A DNA stretch of 64,000 nucleotides from Streptomyces malachitofuscus (GTDB lineage Bacteria; Actinomycetota; Actinomycetes; Streptomycetales; Streptomycetaceae): assembly GCF_014650055.1 (NCBI RefSeq), contig NZ_BMUF01000004.1:448462-512461 (forward strand), given 5' to 3'. The notes beneath the pieces were generated by a model. It made no database searches. It was given only the letters and a program-made list of their open reading frames with translations, and had not been told where the DNA came from. The position numbers and the translations under genes are program-made. Positions 33,692-42,295 of this stretch are shown one piece after another. Each line of letters begins with the position of its first letter. Position 1 is the first letter of the stretch.

Positions 33692-36472
33692 TCACAGGTC
33701 CGCCATCAGGAGACCGCTCAGATCCCCCGCGGCACCGGCGTCCAGTGCCTGCTCGGCCCAGATGATCTTGCCTCGGTCGGTGTACCGGGTGCCCCAGCGG
33801 CGCGACAACTGCGCCACGAGGAACAGACCACGGCCCCCTTCGTCGGTGATGGCTGCGCGACGCAGGTGCGGAGAGGTGCTCGTGCCGTCGCTGACCTCGC
33901 AGATCAGGCTGTCGCCGTCACGCAGCAGCCGCAGGCCGATGGGGCTCGCTCCGTAGCGGATGGCGTTCGTGACCAGTTCGCTGAGGATCAGCTCGGTCGT
34001 GAACGCCACCTCGCCGAGCCCCCAGGACTCCAGCATGCCGGTGGCCTCGGCGCGGATCCGGGAGACGGCGGCGGGGTCGTCGGGCACCTGCCACTCCCCG
34101 ACCTGCCCCGGGTCCAGCAGCCGGGTGCGTGCGACGAGCAGCGCGATGTCGTCGCTCGACCCGGCACGCAGCATCGCGTCGAGCACCGCCCGGCAGGTGT
34201 CGTCCGGGGTGGCGCCGTCCGTACGGGTCAGTGCCTCCTTCAGCATGCCGAGCCCGACGTCGATGTCACGCCCCCGGGCCTCGACAAGGCCGTCGGTGTA
34301 GAGGACCAGCCGGCTGTCGGCGGCCAGCCGGAATTCGGCCGTCTCGACCGGCAGACCTCCTCCCACCCCGAGCGGCGGGGCGACCGGGATGTCGGGGAAG
34401 GTCACGGAGCCGTCGGGGGACACCAGCGCCGGGCCCGGGTGGCCGGCCCGGGCGAAGACACACCGTCCGGACGCCGGATCGTAGACGGCGTACAGGCAGG
34501 TGGCGCCGGTGACGGTCTCGGTGTTCCCCTCGGCTGCCGCGTCCTGGTCGATCCGGGCGATCAGGTCGTCCAGGCGCGCGAGAAGCTCGTCCGGAGACAG
34601 GTCCAGGGAGGCGAAGTTGTGCACCGCGGTTCTCAGCCGGCCCATCGTCGCCGCCGCGTGCAGTCCGTGTCCGACGACGTCGCCGACCACGAGGGCCACC
34701 CGCGCCCCCGGCAGCGGGATGACGTCGTACCAGTCGCCGCCCACGCCCGCCTGCGCGGGAAGGTACCGGTGCCCGACCTCCAGGGCGGACAGGTTGGGGA
34801 GCGTGCCGGGCAGCAGACTGCGCTGGAGAGTGACGGCCGTGGTGTGCTCGCGGGTGTAGCGGCGCGCGTTGTCGATGCACACCGCCGCCCGGGCGGCGAG
34901 TTCCTCGGCGGGCGACAGGTCGTCCGTCTCGAAGGGGTCCTGCTCCGAACGCCAGAACTCCACGACGCCCAGCAACTGGCCACGCGCCTGGAGCGGCACC
35001 GAGATCATGGAATGGATGCCGTACTCGATGACCTTGCGGGTCTGCTCCGGGTCCTGGGCGCGCCATTCGTCGGCCATGGCGAGGTGCGGCACGAGGACCG
35101 GCCGACCGGTGGTCATGCCGACGGACACGGGGTTGTCGGGCACGTAGTGCAGAGGCGTCCCGACGGGGTTGAGGGGCGCCTCGTCCCGGATGCCCGCGGC
35201 TGCGATGCGGCGCATCTCCATCCGCGCCCCCGTCGGTTCACCGCCCTGCAGCACGGGCTCGACCAACTCGACCGTGGCGAAGTCGGCGAAGCGGGGCACC
35301 GCCACCTCGGTCAGCTCCTCGGCGGTGCGCTTCATGTCGAGGGTGGTGCCGATCCGCGTGCTGGCCTCGTAGAGCAGTTGCAGGCGCCCGCCCGCCACCT
35401 CCGCCCGGCCCGCGAGGGCACGCAGCTCCGTGGTGTCCCGCAAGGTGGCCACGACACCCCCCTTCGGGCCCACCGGCCGCAGGCTGACCGCGAGCAGGAG
35501 GTCCCCGGCGAGGAAGACCTTGTCGGTGACCGCCCGGCCCGATTCCAGCAGCCCGGCCAGGGCCGGACTCAGCCCGAGCGCGGTCACCGGCCGGCCCTCG
35601 GCCTGCGCCGGCAGCGCGAGCAGCCGGCGCGCCTCGTCGTTGACCAGCAGCAGCTTCCCGTCACCGTCCAGAATGAGCACGCCTTCCCGGACCGCGTGCA
35701 GCACCGCGTCGTGATGCTCGTACATGCGCGTCATCTCCACCGGCAGCAGACCTCGGGTCTGCCGCCGCAGACGCGCGCTGACCAGTGCCGACCCGCCCGC
35801 GGCCAGCAGCAGCGCGACACCGCCCGCGGCGAAGATCACCGGCAGCTGGTGCTGCACCACACTGGTCACCTTGTCCACCGTGACCCCCACGGTGACGAGA
35901 CCGACCGCGGTCCCCTCCTCGTCGAACACGGCCACCGTCGAGTCGACCGCCTTCCCCAGACTGCTGTCGAACGTGGTCTGGTGGGGTTCGCCTTCGAGCG
36001 CCTCGCCGTAGGAGGCGGAGACGTGTTCCCCGATCTGGTCCGGGTCCGGGTGGGTCCAGCGGAAGCCGTAGGGACTCAGCGCCACGACGTAGTCGACGCC
36101 CGTCTCCTTGCGCACCTGCTCGGCATGGGGCTGGAGTGCCGCGGTCGGGTCATCGCTCCGCATCGCCTCGGCCGTGCCCGGCGCCTTCGCGAACGACTCG
36201 GCCACCGCCAGCGACCGGTCGCCGGCCTCCTGGATCGCGGTGTTGCGGTCCTGGATCACGAGCGCCACGACGGCCGTGGCGATGAGCAGCAGGACGACCG
36301 CCAGTTGCAGCAGGAAGACCTGACCGGCGACGCTGCGCGGCCTCAGCAAGGACAGGACGTGCCGGCCGGCCGCACCGCGACGCGCCTCCCGGGCGGTTTC
36401 CGGCGGCCCGGCCTTCGGCGGCACTCGGGCGTCCCGTCGGCCCATCGGGACGTATTGCCGAAGTTTGCCCAT
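33692..36472 (-). CDS. Multidomain SpoIIE phosphatase with sensor, PAS, GAF and HATPase domains
   Basis: 926 residues. N-terminal membrane helix (VFLLQLAVVLLLIATAVVAL), an extracellular Cache-like sensor (about 70-190), a second membrane helix (QLPVIFAAGGVALLLAAGGS), then PAS (VREGVLILDGDGKLLLVNDE), GAF (residues about 365-535), SpoIIE/PP2C (GGDWYDVIPLPGARVALVVG, YTDGLVEARGRDIDVG), and a C-terminal RsbW-like ATPase (ILSELVTNAIRYGASPIGL). Such proteins couple an external signal to partner-switching control of sigma factors. Partners are not encoded nearby. Confidence 0.95.
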   Translation of the reverse strand: MGKLRQYVPMGRRDARVPPKAGPPETAREARRGAAGRHVLSLLRPRSVAGQVFLLQLAVVLLLIATAVVALVIQDRNTAIQEAGDRSLAVAESFAKAPGTAEAMRSDDPTAALQPHAEQVRKETGVDYVVALSPYGFRWTHPDPDQIGEHVSASYGEALEGEPHQTTFDSSLGKAVDSTVAVFDEEGTAVGLVTVGVTVDKVTSVVQHQLPVIFAAGGVALLLAAGGSALVSARLRRQTRGLLPVEMTRMYEHHDAVLHAVREGVLILDGDGKLLLVNDEARRLLALPAQAEGRPVTALGLSPALAGLLESGRAVTDKVFLAGDLLLAVSLRPVGPKGGVVATLRDTTELRALAGRAEVAGGRLQLLYEASTRIGTTLDMKRTAEELTEVAVPRFADFATVELVEPVLQGGEPTGARMEMRRIAAAGIRDEAPLNPVGTPLHYVPDNPVSVGMTTGRPVLVPHLAMADEWRAQDPEQTRKVIEYGIHSMISVPLQARGQLLGVVEFWRSEQDPFETDDLSPAEELAARAAVCIDNARRYTREHTTAVTLQRSLLPGTLPNLSALEVGHRYLPAQAGVGGDWYDVIPLPGARVALVVGDVVGHGLHAAATMGRLRTAVHNFASLDLSPDELLARLDDLIARIDQDAAAEGNTETVTGATCLYAVYDPASGRCVFARAGHPGPALVSPDGSVTFPDIPVAPPLGVGGGLPVETAEFRLAADSRLVLYTDGLVEARGRDIDVGLGMLKEALTRTDGATPDDTCRAVLDAMLRAGSSDDIALLVARTRLLDPGQVGEWQVPDDPAAVSRIRAEATGMLESWGLGEVAFTTELILSELVTNAIRYGASPIGLRLLRDGDSLICEVSDGTSTSPHLRRAAITDEGGRGLFLVAQLSRRWGTRYTDRGKIIWAEQALDAGAAGDLSGLLMADL

Positions 36473-36549
36473 TTGTCCAGTATCGGTGACCGGCGCACGG
36501 TCCTCTCACCGCGGAGTCGATCCCCCTTCGGCGTGCGCCGCGCGGCGGC

Positions 36550-37288
36550 TCACGCACGGCGCGGGCACGGAGGGGCGTAGTCGAGGCGGGGGAAACGGCG
36601 GGCCCACTGATCGCGGCGGATGGTGGTCCGGATGCGATCGCAGGCGTCGACGAGCGCCCGGTCCAGATCGGTGCACCAGATCTGGACGCTTCAGTGGGCC
36701 GTCACGGTGAGGAAGGTGCCGTTCGCCGCGAGGGGACGCGCCTCCTTCACCGTCCCGCCGGGGTTGGTGAGGTGGGCCGGGTGGGCGGGGCGCGCACGGT
36801 CGGTCACGTCCCACACGTTCACCGCGCCGTCCGCCGACGGTCACCGCCGTGCGGCCGTGCGGGGCGAAGGATACGCCGGTGACGATATCGGCGTGTCTCG
36901 CCAGGTCACCCAGTTCCCGGCGCCGGGGGAGGTGGCTGAAGGCGAGGGCGTCCACGAAATGCCGATGGCCTTCGAGGACGGCGACGGGGACGGCGTGGTG
37001 CGGGTCGGTCACGTCCCAGATGCGGACGACGCGGTCCTCGGCGCCCGACGCCAGGGTCCTCCCGTCGGGGCTGAAAGCCACCGGCTTGACGTTCCCCTCG
37101 TGCCCGGTGAGCGTGTCCAGCATCCGGGGGCGGGCCGGGTCGGTGAGGTTCCACAGGCGGATGGTGTCGTCATAGCTGCTGGTGGCGGCCATGCGGCCGT
37201 CGCGGCGCACGGCGATCGAGTAGAGGGACCACGCCGCGTCGTTCCCCACCTGTGGGACACGCTGGGTCGTCCACGCCACGCCCGACAT
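36550..37288 (-). pseudogene. WD40-repeat protein, truncated and frameshifted
   Basis: WD40 blades are clear: AATSSYDDTIRLWNLTDPAR, PVAFSPDGRTLASGAEDRVV, RIWDVTDPHHAVPVAVLEGH, ending with a partial VSFAPHGRTAVTVGG. A frame change near 36835 leads to NVWDVTDRARPAHPAHLTNP and, after a stop, a WARRFPRLDYAPPCP-type tail ending at the TGA at 36550-36552. In intact homologues such repeats follow an HTH and NTPase (nSTAND) domain; those parts are absent here. The remnant starts abruptly near 37288, head to head with the next pseudogene. Confidence 0.75.
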
Positions 37289-37301
37289 CGACTCGCCCGC
37301 C

Positions 37302-37937
37302 GTGGGTATGATCAACCGGACCACGGCCGGTCAGGGCCGGATCACCGCCGACTACCAGGTCGACACCGGGCGCCGGGTCTGCGAGGGCAGCGCCTGCACC
37401 GCCTTCATGGCCCACGTCCCCCAGCCCGTCACCGGCTTCCTCACCGTCGTCGCGGTGGGCATCCCCGAGGACCGGTTGCCGGGCGTCCCCGTGCAGGCGG
37501 GGCAGCCCGCCCCCCCGGCCCGCCTCACGGCAGCGGACCCTGCAGCGCGCCACGCCCTGGCTCACGGCGAACCATGGACGCCCGGTGCCCTACGCCCAGG
37601 ACAAGTACTGGCGGGACGGCTACCGGCAGGACTGTTCCGGCTACGTCTCCATGGCGCTGGGACTGCCCGCACCCGGACCCAACACTCGGGGTCCGGCGAA
37701 CAGCAGGCACACCCGCCCCATCGCCATGAACGAACTGCAAAGCCCGGTGACCCCGTCATTGACGCCATCGGTGACAACCACACCCGGCACGTCGTCATCT
37801 TCGAGAAGTGCAACGAGGTGGCCCACCGTTCCTACACGGCATACGAACAGCGCAGCGTGCACGGCACCAGCCACCGCACGGTGGCGTACGGACTGGCGGC
37901 GGGCAGCGAGTACAAGGCCTACCGCCCACTGCAGTAG
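37302..37937 (+). pseudogene. Cysteine-hydrolase-like (NlpC/CHAP type) protein, frameshifted
   Basis: The parts lie in two frames. One reads VPYAQDKYWRDGYRQDCSGY then VSMALGLPAPGPNT, with a DCSGYVSMA nucleophile motif of NlpC/P60-like enzymes. The other, beginning near 37740, reads KPGDPVIDAIGDNHTRHVVI then FEKCNEVAHRSYTAYEQ, with the catalytic-His-type strand (HTRHVVIFE). The start of the longer frame (ITADYQVDTGRRVCEGSACT) is not recognisable. A frameshift joins them, so no single active protein is made. A strong terminator follows at 37962. Confidence 0.65.
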
Positions 37938-37961
37938 GGCAACTGACACGTCGTCGGAGTT

Positions 37962-37988
37962 TGTGCCCCGCCTCTCCGGCGGGGCACA
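37962..37988 (+). terminator. Hairpin terminator
   Basis: TGTGCCCCGCC-TCTCC-GGCGGGGCACA: perfect 11-bp arms with a 5-base loop, beginning 25 bases after the stop of the preceding pseudogene. Confidence 0.75.
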
Positions 37989-38056
37989 CAGCCGTGCCGC
38001 AGGGTGACCCGCGTGGTCGGGACCCCTCCCACGTAGGTCCCGCTATAAGGCAGGTC

Positions 38057-38599
38057 ATGAAACGACCCGTGCTTCTAGCCGCTGCCGCAACCGCGCTGGC
38101 CGTAGGCGGCTGTTCCGATGGTGGCAACTCCGTCAGTGACGACAGGTCTGCGGTCGCACCCTCATCCACGTCAACGCTCGGAAAACGGTCGTCCCCCACG
38201 CCAAGTCCGAGCAGTACGAGCCCTACCCCGAGGGACGTCGGCGTTGAGGACCTCGCCGGCGGCTGGATGCCCACCGGCACGAACGACGGTGTCTACACCC
38301 TCATCATCGACAAGACCGGAGACGCCGACTCGGTCGGCAGCCCCGACCCCCGCTCCGTTGGTGGGAACAGCGAACTCTGCTTCGGCTCCCTCAAGGGCGA
38401 GAGCCGGCTCAGGCTGGAGTTGGACTGCCACACCACCGACGACCTCAAGGGATCCGGAACCCCGTACCGGGGCACGGTCACCGTCGAGGCCCCCACGTCG
38501 AAGAGTTCCTTCATGGACTGCAGCAAGGGCCCGGGCGTCTTGGTCATCACATGGGACGACGGGGATCAGGATGCCCTGTGCTGGATCGGTGATGCCTGA
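38057..38599 (+). CDS. Small lipoprotein of unknown function
   Basis: 180 residues from ATG 38057. The signal peptide ends in a lipobox VGGC, followed by a Ser/Thr/Pro-rich linker (residues about 30-60) and a compact domain (GGWMPTGTNDGVYTLIIDKT, ELCFGSLKGESRLRLELDC, SSFMDCSKGPGVLVITWDDG) with four cysteines that could form two disulfides. The pattern resembles lipocalin/beta-barrel domains of actinomycete lipoproteins. No family assigned with confidence; the neighbours are broken genes. Confidence 0.8.
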   Translation: MKRPVLLAAAATALAVGGCSDGGNSVSDDRSAVAPSSTSTLGKRSSPTPSPSSTSPTPRDVGVEDLAGGWMPTGTNDGVYTLIIDKTGDADSVGSPDPRSVGGNSELCFGSLKGESRLRLELDCHTTDDLKGSGTPYRGTVTVEAPTSKSSFMDCSKGPGVLVITWDDGDQDALCWIGDA

Positions 38600-38733
38600 C
38601 GCCACCTCAGGGCTGGGGGCGCGACAGGCCGGTCCGCCTCGGGCAGGCCGACTATTTCGAATAATCCTTGTACGTCTGCGGAGACGATGACCGGGCATAC
38701 GGGCTTCACATCCCTTCGAGAGGAGCTCGTTTC

Positions 38734-38901
38734 ATGCTCGGCATAGTTGCGGCGGTGCTGTTCTTCGTTGCGTTCCTCATCAACGCGGCGGATCTCAGTA
38801 CCAACGACGTGTTCTCTTCGACGAACGTCATGCTGCTCGGACTGACCGCTCTGGCCCTGCACGTGGCCGGAATCGGCAGCGGCCGGCCCCGCAGGCGCTG
38901 A
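38734..38901 (+). CDS. Small two-helix membrane protein
   Basis: 55 residues from ATG 38734, which has AGGAG seven bases upstream; upstream in-frame codons lack one. It has two hydrophobic helices: MLGIVAAVLFFVAFLINAAD and NVMLLGLTALALHVAGIGSG, separated by a polar loop (LSTNDVFSST) and closed by a basic tail. This is a commonly conserved streptomycete small membrane protein of unknown role. Confidence 0.8.
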   Translation: MLGIVAAVLFFVAFLINAADLSTNDVFSSTNVMLLGLTALALHVAGIGSGRPRRR

Positions 38902-38999
38902 TGCCGATTCCTGAGGGCGAAGTCGCGGGCCGGTTCGCGGTTCGGTCGAGGGCCCAATCCGGTGGCCACCTTCTCGGCAACGTTCCTGGACTCGCCGGT

Positions 39000-39221
39000 A
39001 TGAAGCGCAGCACTGTTGACACGGCGACGATCACACCGGAGATGGCTGCTCGGATTCGCACGTGGCGGTGCGATGAGGACTACTCCTGGCGCGCTGTGGC
39101 CCAGGCCGCGTCCGACCTGTGGGGCTTCGAATGGGGCAGCAACCAGATCTTCGGCGAAGACCTCTGCCTGGCTGCGGCGGAGGTGCTGGACGAGAACCCT
39201 CACGGGGAGCCCTGGAACTGA
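39000..39221 (+). CDS. Small conserved hypothetical protein
   Basis: 73 residues from ATG 39000; the frame is also open back to ATG 38901, overlapping the previous stop. Sequence: TITPEMAARIRTWRCDEDYS, WRAVAQAASDLWGFEWGSNQ then IFGEDLCLAAAEVL. It looks like one helical domain, perhaps HTH-like (RAVAQAAS). The longer start adds 33 low-complexity residues, so I prefer 39000 despite the lack of a strong ribosome site. Confidence 0.6.
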   Translation: MKRSTVDTATITPEMAARIRTWRCDEDYSWRAVAQAASDLWGFEWGSNQIFGEDLCLAAAEVLDENPHGEPWN

Positions 39222-39402
39222 CGCCGGAGCGAGGAACCCACTCCATGCGCACCTCGTCGATCAGGTCCGCGGCAAGCGCCTGGCCATCGGCGCCGTCGAC
39301 GAAGTGGAACGGCGCCTCGGGGTCCCAGCCCCTCGGGCTCCGGCACCCCGGTGAAGGAGTGGCTCGGACAGGTACCTCGTTCGAGGTCACCGAGTACGCC
39401 GT

Positions 39403-40005
39403 CTACGAGAGGCGCGCCGTGTTCTCCTGCCACTCCCGGCCGATCGATCGCAGCAGGGCCGGGTACACCCCCAGGTACCGGAAGGGTTTGATGCCGAGCA
39501 TGTACAGCGAGCCGAGGCGGCCGTTGGGCTTGACCAGCACGGCCATCTGACCGCGGTAGCCGCCGCTCCCGTCGGGGACCCAGCCGATGTGCATCACCCC
39601 GTGCATGGTCTTGTTGGCGTACTCGGAGGCCCACTCGTCGTGTGTCTGGAAGACCGATGTGAAGGGCGCCGAGCCGAGGTCGGGCCCCCGCGGTCCCTCG
39701 CGGAGGTCGTCCGGCAGTCGGTCGCGCAGCGTCGCCACCCGGCCGCCGACGCCCGAGCCGGGCTTGTCCCAGCCGAGCAGCGCGCCGAGCTTCCAGCGCA
39801 CCGCGAAGAGGAAGCGGCCCACGGGGTTGCCGCCGTCCGGGCCGTCCTTGCCGTCCGCCATCTGCCGCACCAGGTGGTGCAGGTCGTCCGGGCCGCCCGG
39901 TGTCGGCAGTGCCCACACGTCCTCCAGCCGGAAGTCGGCGGCGACCTCGTGGATCCGCCAGGGGCGGGACGTGTGGTCGGTCGCGGGAAGGCGCAGATCG
40001 CTCAT
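39403..40005 (-). CDS. DUF2867 domain-containing protein
   Basis: 200 residues. It shows the family blocks: WRIHEVAADFRLEDVWALPT, VGRFLFAVRWKLGALLGWDK, FQTHDEWASEYANKTMHGVM and HIGWVPDGSGGYRGQMAVLV. The fold is START-like and substrate unknown; many family members are fused to SDR reductases. The gene is divergent from a TetR regulator at 40102, with two palindromes in the shared promoter, so it is very likely repressed by that TetR. Confidence 0.9.
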   Translation of the reverse strand: MSDLRLPATDHTSRPWRIHEVAADFRLEDVWALPTPGGPDDLHHLVRQMADGKDGPDGGNPVGRFLFAVRWKLGALLGWDKPGSGVGGRVATLRDRLPDDLREGPRGPDLGSAPFTSVFQTHDEWASEYANKTMHGVMHIGWVPDGSGGYRGQMAVLVKPNGRLGSLYMLGIKPFRYLGVYPALLRSIGREWQENTARLS

Positions 40006-40018
40006 GGCAGGCCCCTGT

Positions 40019-40070
40019 CTATACGGTGGCGTATAGACCGAGCATAGACCCGTCTATACGGCGCCGTATA
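40019..40070. promoter_or_regulatory. Two candidate TetR operators
   Basis: CTATAC-GGTGGC-GTATAG (40019-40036) and the perfect 16-bp palindrome TATACGGCGCCGTATA (40055-40070) share the arms TATACGG/GTATA. They sit between the divergent DUF2867 and TetR genes; the first abuts the DUF2867 start and the second lies about 32 bp from the TetR start. Confidence 0.7.
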
Positions 40071-40101
40071 CTCGCTCGGGACATGTGAGGGGAGACACGG
40101 C

Positions 40102-40659
40102 ATGGGCGCGATCCGCACGCCGCGGGACAAGTGGATCGAGGAGGGGCTGCGAGCCCTCGCCGCCGGTGGCCCCGAGGCTGTGCGCGTGGAGGTCCTCGCC
40201 CAGGCGCTGGGCGTCAGCAAGGGCGGTTTCTACGGCTACTTCCGCAACCGCGCTGCCCTGCTGGAGGAGATGCTCGACACCTGGGAGCGCGGGGTCACCG
40301 ACGACGTCATCGAGCGCATCGAACGCGACCCGGGCGACGCCCGCGAACGGCTCGGGCGCCTCTTCGACTACGTGGGCTCCGGCGGGGCGCTGGTGACCAG
40401 CGCCGGCGTCGAGCTCGCGATCCGCGACTGGGCCCGCCGCGACGGAGACGTCGCACGCTGCCTGCGCCGGGCCGACAACCGCCGCATGGACTACCTGCGC
40501 GAGCTCTACGGAGCCTTCTGCCCCGACGAGGGCGAGGTCGAGGCCCGCTGCCTGATCACCTTCTCGCTGCGCATCGGCGACCACCTCATCGCCGCCGACA
40601 ACGGCCCGCGCAGCCGCACGGACGTCCTCGCAGCGGTCCGGAACCGGTTGCTGAGCTGA
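40102..40659 (+). CDS. TetR-family transcriptional regulator
   Basis: 185 residues. The N-terminal HTH reads KWIEEGLRALAAGGPEAVRV, EVLAQALGVSKGGFYGYFRN (recognition helix), and RAALLEEMLDTWERGVTDDV. The C-terminal helices form the ligand pocket; the specific ligand is not predictable. Divergent from the DUF2867 gene at 39403-40005 and probably autoregulated through the palindromes at 40019-40070. Confidence 0.93.
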   Translation: MGAIRTPRDKWIEEGLRALAAGGPEAVRVEVLAQALGVSKGGFYGYFRNRAALLEEMLDTWERGVTDDVIERIERDPGDARERLGRLFDYVGSGGALVTSAGVELAIRDWARRDGDVARCLRRADNRRMDYLRELYGAFCPDEGEVEARCLITFSLRIGDHLIAADNGPRSRTDVLAAVRNRLLS

Positions 40660-41111
40660 GCAGCCGGTCGTGATCGTGCTCGACGGCTCCGGAGCAGGAA
40701 GGACACCGGAGCCGTCGTTGCCGTTGCGCGCCCCATAGCGGAAGCGGGCGCCGCGGCCGTACTCACCCACCCCCTACCGGGGTAGCACTGCCGGCTTGGC
40801 TCCCCGGTGTGACGTCCCGCCGGCCACCCTCTTCCTACCTTCCCCTCGTCACCACGGACGAGACGGAGGGAGACCGGTGGACGCGCCGCACCACGATGTC
40901 GCCGACACCCGGGACCTGACCACACCGCACCGCCGGCCTGCCCGGATGCCGCGCTTCGCCCGGCTGACCGAGGTCATCGCGGCGTCACCCACCCCCCGGA
41001 GACCCCGCCGGAGCGCACCGACACCCGCCTCCCGCGGCCGCCCCACGACCCCCACAACACCCGCGATCCGCCCCCGCATCGACCCCACCCACCGACCTCA
41101 GGAGTACGACC
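40660..41111. other. Intergenic before the desaturase, with a weak small frame
   Basis: A dyad CTACCGGGGTAG lies near 40783-40794. A frame from GTG 40877 (GGAGGGAGA upstream) could encode 107 residues rich in Pro, Arg and Thr and runs past the desaturase start to 41200; its composition (RPRRSAPTPASRGRPTT) looks like read-through of non-coding high-GC DNA. The first 30 codons (LTTPHRRPARMPRFARLTEV) are somewhat more protein-like. I cannot assign a gene. Confidence 0.3.
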
Positions 41112-42188
41112 ATGTCCTCGGCCGGCGACACCGCTCTGCCGCATCCCCGGAACACCACCGTGAGGCAGGCCCCACCGGCCCCTGCCGGCACCGGCAGTGA
41201 GTTCACGCCGCTGCTGCGCGACGTCAAGGGGCAGCAACTGCTCGATCGGCGCCCCGGCTGGTACGCGCGCACGATGGTCACCAACGCGCTCGCTCTGGCC
41301 GCCGTCGTCACCGGCATGGCGCTCACCGGCGACTCCTGGTGGGTCCTGCTCTTCGCGCCCGTCCTCGCCGTCCTGTGCGCCCGTACCGCGTTCATCGGCC
41401 ATGACGCCGGCCACGCCCAGATCAGCGACAACCGCGCCACGAACCGCCGCATCGGGCTCGTCCACGGAAACCTGCTGCTCGGCATGAGCTATGCGTGGTG
41501 GAACGACAAGCACAACCGCCACCACGCCAACCCCAACCACATCGACAAGGACCCCGACGTCGCCGCCGACGTCCTCGTCTTCACCAGCGGGCAGGCCGCC
41601 ACCCGCACCGGCTTCCGCGCCTGGCTCACCCGTCACCAGGCATGGCTCTTCTTCCCCCTCACCCTCCTCGAAGGCATCGCCCTGAAGCTCCACGGCTTCC
41701 AGGACCTGCGCCGCCGGACCGGTCGCGAACGCCTGGTGGAGGGAACCCTCCTCGTCGCCCACGTCGCCGGCTACTTCATCCTGCTGGTGACGACCATGCC
41801 AGCCGCCCACGCTCTCGCCTTCGCCGCGCTGCACCAAGCCCTGTTCGGGCTGCACTTGGGCATGGCCTTCGCGCCCAACCACAAGGGGATGGACATGCCC
41901 GACCCCGACGGCGAACCGTGGGGCCACCTGCGACGTCAGGTCCTCACGTCCCGCAACATCAGGGGCAGCGTCCTCACCGACTGGTTCCTCGGCGGCCTCA
42001 ACTACCAGGTCGAGCACCACCTGTTCCCCGGCATGCCCCGCCCTCACCTCAAGTTGGCCCAGTCCATGGTCAAGGCCCACTGCCGCGACCTCGGCATCCC
42101 CTACACGGAAACCGGCCTCGTCGACTCCTACCGCCAGGCCCTGCGCCACATGCACGACGTGGGCGAACCGCTCCGCGCCGACAGCTGA
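41112..42188 (+). CDS. Membrane fatty-acid (acyl) desaturase
   Basis: 358 residues with four hydrophobic segments. The three histidine boxes of integral-membrane di-iron desaturases are present: FIGHDAGHAQ, WWNDKHNRHHANPNHID and LNYQVEHHLFPGMPRPHL. It introduces a double bond into membrane acyl chains using O2 and reduced ferredoxin. Similar genes in streptomycetes are often placed beside a flavin reductase; here none is found. The gene is followed 107 bp later by the MFS/ATPase chimera. Confidence 0.95.
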   Translation: MSSAGDTALPHPRNTTVRQAPPAPAGTGSEFTPLLRDVKGQQLLDRRPGWYARTMVTNALALAAVVTGMALTGDSWWVLLFAPVLAVLCARTAFIGHDAGHAQISDNRATNRRIGLVHGNLLLGMSYAWWNDKHNRHHANPNHIDKDPDVAADVLVFTSGQAATRTGFRAWLTRHQAWLFFPLTLLEGIALKLHGFQDLRRRTGRERLVEGTLLVAHVAGYFILLVTTMPAAHALAFAALHQALFGLHLGMAFAPNHKGMDMPDPDGEPWGHLRRQVLTSRNIRGSVLTDWFLGGLNYQVEHHLFPGMPRPHLKLAQSMVKAHCRDLGIPYTETGLVDSYRQALRHMHDVGEPLRADS

Positions 42189-42295
42189 GCAGCCTGCACG
42201 GCTCCCCGCCCGCGCCGTCGAACGGCCTGCGGGGACGACAGCGCCACGCGTACGGCCGACCCCCTGCTCATCCGCCAACCACGCAAAGGACGCGC

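Noticed and set aside
39222..39402. Frames between the hypothetical protein and DUF2867
   Set aside because: No domain is recognisable on either strand; possible remnant, but not supportable.
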